From NCBI GenBank assembly GCA_021793335.1, contig JAJYSW010000105.1, positions 1 to 10,573 on the forward strand: DNA of 10,573 nucleotides. Reading direction: 5' to 3'. Position numbers and translations under genes: made by a program. The DNA comes from Actinomycetes bacterium. GTDB lineage: Bacteria; Actinomycetota; Actinomycetes; Mycobacteriales; Micromonosporaceae. Each line of letters opens with the position of its first letter. Position 1 is the first letter of the stretch. Below, one piece after another: positions 7,339 through 10,573 of this stretch. Under the pieces are notes generated by a model that searched no databases, had not been told where the DNA came from, and was given only the letters and a program-made list of their open reading frames with translations.

Positions 7339-7367
7339 ACTGTAGTACCCTTCGAGGCAATAAACAA
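7339..7367 (-). promoter_or_regulatory. Candidate exporter promoter between the two operators
   Basis: Reading leftward, TTGTTT (7362-7367) and TACAGT (7339-7344) are separated by 17 bases, a fair sigma-70-type match (3/6 and 4/6). The predicted transcript would start near 7332, inside operator 1, while operator 2 touches the -35 box. Repressor bound at either site would block it. Matches this weak occur by chance, so this is tentative. Confidence 0.4.
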
Positions 7368-7380
7368 CGGCAGCGTTGGA
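7363..7380. promoter_or_regulatory. Palindromic operator candidate 2, on the repressor side
   Basis: AACAACGGCAGCGTTGGA matches operator 1 at 15 of 18 positions and keeps the right half-site CGTTGGA exactly; both copies are followed by GAT. The left half is degenerate at its outer two bases, so it may bind more weakly. It ends 33 bases before the TetR GTG start, well placed for autoregulation. Confidence 0.72.
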
Positions 7381-7401
7381 GATTTTCGGGAACACGACGG
7401 T

Positions 7402-7408
7402 AAGGGGG
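7402..7408 (+). promoter_or_regulatory. Ribosome binding site deciding the TetR start
   Basis: AAGGGGG lies five bases before GTG 7414. It supports that start over the in-frame ATG at 7330, which would place translation start inside operator 1 and add 28 residues without a counterpart in TetR proteins. Confidence 0.7.
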
Positions 7409-7413
7409 CTCGC

Positions 7414-8001
7414 GTGGCTTGGGACACCGAGGGGACGAAGCGGAAGATCCTCGACGCCGCGGTGGCGGAGTTCGCCGCCCACGGCCCCGACGGCACCACC
7501 GTCGAACGCATCGCGAAGACCGCCGGAGTGAATAAGGAACGGGTGTACAACTACTTCGGCGGCAAACGGGAACTGTTCTCACGCGTGTTGCGCGAGGAAC
7601 TGGCCAAGGTCGCGCAAGCGGTCCCGGTCGAGTCGTTCGCCGCCGAGGACATCGGCGACTATGCCGGCTGCGTGTACGACTACCATCGCGAGCGGCCGGA
7701 ACTGAACCGGCTCATGCGCTGGGAGGGCCTGAGCTTCGACGGGGAAGTGCCCGACGAGGCGCAGCGCCGCGAATACTACGGGTACAAGACCTCCGCCATG
7801 GCGGAAGGCCAGCGCCACGGCGCGGCGACCGACGCGATCGATGCCGACCACCTCATGTTCCTCGTGCTCTCACTCGCCGGATGGTGGTTCGCGGTGCCTC
7901 AGGTCGCCCGGATGATCACCGAACCACTGAGCGAAGCGGAGCACTCACGCCGCCGCGCTTCCGTAGTCGAAGCCGTCCGGCGCCTCACCCGCAGTCCGTA
8001 G
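7414..8001 (+). CDS. TetR family transcriptional repressor
   Basis: A 195-residue one-component regulator. The N-terminal DNA-binding domain is complete: KRKILDAAVAEFAAHG (9-24), TTVERIAKTAGVNKERVYNY (28-47) forming the helix-turn-helix, and FGGKRELF (48-55). The remaining all-helical part should form the dimer and ligand pocket, with Trp, Tyr and Met residues (MRWEGLSF, REYYGY, LSLAGWWFAV) that could line a hydrophobic cavity. Such proteins normally repress a divergent exporter and themselves until a ligand binds. Two palindromes in the upstream 111-base gap fit this. GTG 7414 is chosen because AAGGGGG precedes it and the protein then starts, as usual, about eight residues before helix 1. 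The gene ends directly next to a decayed glycosyltransferase remnant. The ligand is unknown. Confidence 0.93.
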   Translation: MAWDTEGTKRKILDAAVAEFAAHGPDGTTVERIAKTAGVNKERVYNYFGGKRELFSRVLREELAKVAQAVPVESFAAEDIGDYAGCVYDYHRERPELNRLMRWEGLSFDGEVPDEAQRREYYGYKTSAMAEGQRHGAATDAIDADHLMFLVLSLAGWWFAVPQVARMITEPLSEAEHSRRRASVVEAVRRLTRSP

Positions 8002-8033
8002 ATCCGACGGTCCTGCGCCCCCTCGGATTTCCG

Positions 8034-8298
8034 CTCGGTGCGGCCGACGATGGCCGCCGCGCCCGGCACAGCGTCCTCAAGACTGCGGCGAGAGCGGCAC
8101 CGGAGGGCGACTCGTTCCTGAGGCCGCGTAGAAAGCGCTCGCACCGGCTGCGGTCCGAAGCCCCGGCCCGCAGCCAGCGGACGGCGAAGCGCCCCGATCG
8201 CATGGCGGACGCCAGAGCCGGAACGAACCGGTGTCTTCTCTTCCGAGGTGGCCTTGCAGCAGGTCATCGCCGTCTATGAGGAACTGCTCGCTTCGTGA
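8034..8298 (+). pseudogene. Decayed 3' remnant of a family 4 glycosyltransferase
   Basis: This stretch has no intact gene but resembles the 3' half of the GT4 gene at 4224-5384. The best part, 8253-8291, matches 5336-5374 at 36 of 39 bases, and translates as LQQVIAVYEELLAS then a stop, against LQQLIAVYEELLAER. Homology extends back: CCGAAGCCC at 8155 aligns with 5236, and ARPEYAANARAR of the intact enzyme matches KRPDRMADARAG here. One extra base near 8215-8250 puts the two parts in different frames, and there is at least one 3-base deletion plus a larger gap. Further upstream, SVLKTAARAAPEGDSFL resembles LVEEAARAPDVEYL of the intact protein, more weakly. The 5' limit is uncertain. No start codon or N-terminal half is present. 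Two of the three mismatches in the best block are synonymous, suggesting a once-functional paralogue, not a recent duplication. Confidence 0.75.
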
Positions 8299-8303
8299 GC
8301 GAT

Positions 8304-10022
8304 TCAGGCGTAGGGGTCGTTGTCTTCGTCTGGTGCGGTGCCCCAGATGTCGTCGTCTTCGGTGAGCCAGGTTTGGCGGTCTTGGTCGTCTTCGGTGGTG
8401 CCGGTGGCGCCGCGGCCGCCCATCATGGGTCCGTTCATGCCTCGGCTTGCGCCGGTCTTCGAACCGAGACCGCCGGTACCGCCGGCACCGCGGCCGCCGC
8501 TGCCCGTGCCGCCGCCGGCACCGCGTCCGGCACCCGTGCCGCCGCCGGTACCGCCGACCATGCCACCACCGGCACCGGCCCCGAGCCCGCCACCGGCGCC
8601 GCCGGTACCGAGTCCGCCGCCGAGGCCGCTGGTGCCACCGCTACCGAGTCCGCCGCCGAGGCCGCTGTTGAGGCCGGGGGTGGGGTTGGTGGCTGAGGCG
8701 AGGCCGCCGCTGAGGTCGTCGGGGTCGGCTCCGGCGTAGGAGGACCACGGGTTGGCATCGTCCAGGCCGGTCCCGGGGCCGTCGAGGCCCCCAAGTCCGC
8801 TGGGGTTGGTGGTGAAGTCGCCGAAGCCACCGCTACTACCGGTGCTGGTGCCGAAGGGGGTGGTGGTCGGGGGTGGGTTGAGGCCGCCGGTGCCGGTGGC
8901 GGTCGGGGAGCCGTTGAAGGTTCCGCCTCCGGGCGGGGCGTATTCGCTGCCGGTCAGGTCGCCGGTCGAGTCGCGGAAGGTGGTGTCTTGGGCGGGTGCG
9001 ATGGTGGGGGTGAATTCGGCGGTGGAGGTCTCGGCGTCGCTCCAGCGGGCTATGACCGTATCGTTTTGTTCGATGGCTCTGGCTTCGTAGTCGTCGCTGG
9101 CCTGGTCGTAGTCTTGGGCGGCGCGGTCGTTGCCGTCTTGTTCGGCCAGTTGCCGGGCCTGGGTGCGCAAGGCCGCCTCGTCGGCGTCGGGGTCGTCGGC
9201 TTTGAGGCGGGTGAAGTGGTATTCGGTCTGGTCGGTCACGTACTGGTTCAGCTCATCGGCGTAGTCGCTGTCGAAGCCGCCCAGTTCCATCGCCTGCTCG
9301 GTGTGCCCATCGCCGAACATGCATCCCTCGGCGACTTCGCAGTCCCCGTGGGTGAACGGAGGCCGCACATGCACCTTCGGATTCGAGAACAGCCAGTCCC
9401 TCTCCTTCACCCAGTACTGCGGCGCCGGATACGGCAACTCACCGGAGCCGCCACCCTGCAAAGCATAAATCTCATCGCCTTTCTGACGAAGCAGGCCGAC
9501 CATGCCCGAGGAGTCATCCCCGATGTCGGTCGCGATCCGCTCGCAGTTGGTGAAGACGGTCTCCATCTGCTCGGCGAACCCATCGAAGTCATCACCCTGC
9601 CAACCATTCGCCAGCTCCGTGAGCTTCGAACGCAAAATCGGCGCAACGGCAGTCTCAGGGTTCTGTGAAAAATCGTTCCGGAACTGCAACCACTTGTCCG
9701 AGAGTGACCGGAGTGCGTATTTGTCGCTGTCTGGGGGTCGGATTTGGGCGACCAGTGATTGGACTTCGGCGGGGGTTGGTGCTGCGGTGCCTGCGGCGAC
9801 GCATTTGAAGCTTTCGACCTGTCCGGCCACGGGGATGGCCGAGACGAGTTTGACCCATGCCTTTTCGGCCGGGTTCGAGGTATTGGTACAGCCTCCCTCA
9901 GAACAGGGCGCCCCTGAGAGCAGGCCGGCATCGGCGGTGGTCTGCTGCTGACCGATCGCCTCGGCGCCTTCCATGCCCTCGTAGATATCGGTCTGGAACT
10001 CGATGCCATCGCCCACGGTCAC
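8304..10022 (-). CDS. WXG-like, Gly-rich protein, probably ESX (type VII secretion) associated
   Basis: A 572-residue protein with no enzymatic signature. The N-terminal half (to about 330) is largely helical and acidic, with a WQG turn at 141-143 followed by DDFDGFAEQMETVF, recalling WXG100/PPE-type helical hairpins. Six cysteines (C40, C45, C74, C160, C228, C234) could form disulfides if exported. From about 350 to 520 it is Pro/Thr/Ser- then Gly-rich, including a 12-residue tandem repeat (SGLGGGLG...). It ends in an acidic tail, DRQTWLTEDDDIWGT (548-562) and DNDPYA, resembling acidic C-termini I associate with ESX-linked actinobacterial proteins. No signal peptide or membrane segment is seen. 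The start is GTG, overlapping the upstream gene's stop as GTGA. The gene converges on the glycosyltransferase remnant, five bases apart. Function inferred only: secreted substrate or cell-surface accessory. The ESX core genes are not in the window. Confidence 0.7.
   Translation of the reverse strand: MTVGDGIEFQTDIYEGMEGAEAIGQQQTTADAGLLSGAPCSEGGCTNTSNPAEKAWVKLVSAIPVAGQVESFKCVAAGTAAPTPAEVQSLVAQIRPPDSDKYALRSLSDKWLQFRNDFSQNPETAVAPILRSKLTELANGWQGDDFDGFAEQMETVFTNCERIATDIGDDSSGMVGLLRQKGDEIYALQGGGSGELPYPAPQYWVKERDWLFSNPKVHVRPPFTHGDCEVAEGCMFGDGHTEQAMELGGFDSDYADELNQYVTDQTEYHFTRLKADDPDADEAALRTQARQLAEQDGNDRAAQDYDQASDDYEARAIEQNDTVIARWSDAETSTAEFTPTIAPAQDTTFRDSTGDLTGSEYAPPGGGTFNGSPTATGTGGLNPPPTTTPFGTSTGSSGGFGDFTTNPSGLGGLDGPGTGLDDANPWSSYAGADPDDLSGGLASATNPTPGLNSGLGGGLGSGGTSGLGGGLGTGGAGGGLGAGAGGGMVGGTGGGTGAGRGAGGGTGSGGRGAGGTGGLGSKTGASRGMNGPMMGGRGATGTTEDDQDRQTWLTEDDDIWGTAPDEDNDPYA
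8606..8667 (-). repeat. Tandem 36-base repeat coding for Gly-rich units
   Basis: A 26-base block at 8606-8631 recurs exactly at 8642-8667, a 36-base period, giving two 12-residue units that begin SGLGGGLG in the WXG-like protein. It sits within a wider GC-rich, Gly-coding tract (about 8440-8680) of degenerate GGTG and GLGG units, prone to slippage and length variation. Confidence 0.85.
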
Positions 10023-10573
10023 TGCACCTCCGCAATCCGCTCGTTCACGATCTGATTCACCTCAGGCAAATAAGACTCAACCAACCACTGATTAAGCTCG
10101 TCATCGGTAAATCCCAGAGAGGGACCAGCCCCATTGCGGATTCCGAAATCTTGTGTGTGGTAAAGCTGAATATGGAAAACCCACTGGCCATCACGGGCTA
10201 CGACATCTACAAATGGCTGGTTGGTGTCGCCGATCCAGGAGATCATCGTTCCCTCGTCCCACGGGTCCGCGAACTCTTCGGTGGCGGCGTCGGTCCACTC
10301 GGAGGCTTTGAACTCGGCGGAAGTGGCCCGGTCTTCATAAGCGGCAGCAGCCTGCTCTTCACTCTCAGCGGGAATGATCTTTCCCTTGAGCTCGCCGCTC
10401 ATGCCATAACTGCCTCCATCAGCCCCCTCAAGACTGCCGAGATTGAAGAGGCTGCCGCAGCCGATGGATTCGGGGTCGAAGGTGTTGCCGATTTTGGAGC
10501 TGCCCGGTTGGCCGCTCTCGGCGGTGGAGGAGCCGTAGCCTTTGATGTCCATGTAGTCGGTGATGGGCTGGAG
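10019..10573 (-). CDS. Protein of unknown function, N-terminus beyond the right edge
   Basis: I do not recognise this family. At least 184 codons are open to the window edge. An ATG at 10552 would give 177 residues, but no Shine-Dalgarno precedes it and the frame continues upstream (LQPITDY before MDIKGYG), so the true start probably lies outside. Visible features are a Ser/Gly-rich beginning with a CGSLF segment, a Glu/Ala-rich stretch (EEQAAAAYEDRATSAEFKA), an aromatic centre (MISWIGDTNQPF, DGQWVFHIQLYH) that looks like beta-strands, and a helical C-terminus (FTDDELNQWLVESYLPEVNQ). No membrane segment is visible. Its stop overlaps the GTG of the WXG-like gene by GTGA, so the two are translationally coupled and probably cooperate, perhaps as a secreted protein and partner. 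The part at about 10020-10200 is noticeably richer in A and T than the rest of the window. Confidence 0.65.
   Translation of the reverse strand, partial: LQPITDYMDIKGYGSSTAESGQPGSSKIGNTFDPESIGCGSLFNLGSLEGADGGSYGMSGELKGKIIPAESEEQAAAAYEDRATSAEFKASEWTDAATEEFADPWDEGTMISWIGDTNQPFVDVVARDGQWVFHIQLYHTQDFGIRNGAGPSLGFTDDELNQWLVESYLPEVNQIVNERIAEVQ

Noticed and set aside
7303..7482. Longer N-terminus for the exporter, starting at 7482
   Set aside because: It would translate through both operator palindromes and into the start of the divergent TetR gene, and the added residues are not transporter-like. ATG 7302 has a ribosome binding site.
6056..7582. A 509-codon upstream extension of the reductase frame
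   Set aside because: It overlaps the MFS exporter in another frame and is Arg/Pro-rich without any motif. Only the part from ATG 6055 has Rossmann-fold signatures.
7881..8279. A separate 132-residue plus-strand gene
   Set aside because: Its first part overlaps the TetR gene in another frame, and its latter part is the frameshifted glycosyltransferase remnant, so it is annotated as a pseudogene.
8286..8300. Small hairpin GCTCGC-TTC-GTGAGC between the converging remnant and WXG-like gene
   Set aside because: The stem is only 6 bp with a G-T pair, the loop is short and no T-tract follows; such pairs are expected by chance in this GC content.
8440..8680. Possible CRISPR or tandem regulatory array in the GC-rich repeat
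   Set aside because: The units are contiguous, in frame and code for Gly-rich protein; there are no unique spacers of regular length.
8320..8739. Pro-rich plus-strand open frame opposite the Gly-rich tract
   Set aside because: It is the antisense of Gly codons (CCG/CCA) in the WXG-like gene and has no start signal or domain.

Overview
The window is GC-rich with dense, strongly GC-biased genes, GTG and TTG starts, and a WXG-type glycine-rich protein of the kind seen beside type VII (ESX) secretion loci. Together with an LCP-family protein and a polyprenyl-phosphate sugar transferase, this points to an actinobacterium (Actinomycetota). Genus cannot be fixed from sequence alone.

Left part (1-5384): a cell-envelope or exopolysaccharide glycan locus. 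After about 330 bases without a convincing gene, a leftward operon reads sugar-1-phosphate transferase (2491-4050), a UDP-glucuronate decarboxylase-like epimerase (1438-2439) and an LCP-family glycopolymer ligase (331-1428). A family 4 glycosyltransferase (4224-5384) is transcribed divergently from a shared 173-base promoter region. A plausible division of labour is that the epimerase makes a nucleotide sugar, the membrane transferase starts the chain on a lipid carrier, the glycosyltransferase extends it, and the LCP protein attaches it to the cell wall.

Middle (5357-8001): a compact module of a NAD(P)H-binding reductase-like protein, an MFS exporter (translationally coupled to it by an ATGA overlap) and a divergent TetR-family repressor. 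Two near-identical palindromes lie in the 111-base gap between exporter and repressor genes, one beside each start, and look like the repressor's operators.

The module is flanked by two copies of a glycosyltransferase 3' end: the intact gene on the left, and a decayed, frameshifted remnant on the right (about 8034-8298). The reductase's stop codon lies inside the intact glycosyltransferase's coding region on the opposite strand. The arrangement suggests that the regulator-exporter-reductase module landed between, or replaced much of, tandem glycosyltransferase genes.

Right part (8304-10573): two leftward genes overlapping by GTGA, a partial protein of unknown function entering from the right edge and a 572-residue WXG-like protein with a long Gly-rich repetitive tail and an acidic C-terminus. 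They look like ESX-associated accessory genes. Patches of lower GC within them stand out against the rest of the window. No tRNA, rRNA, CRISPR array, transposase or integrase was seen.
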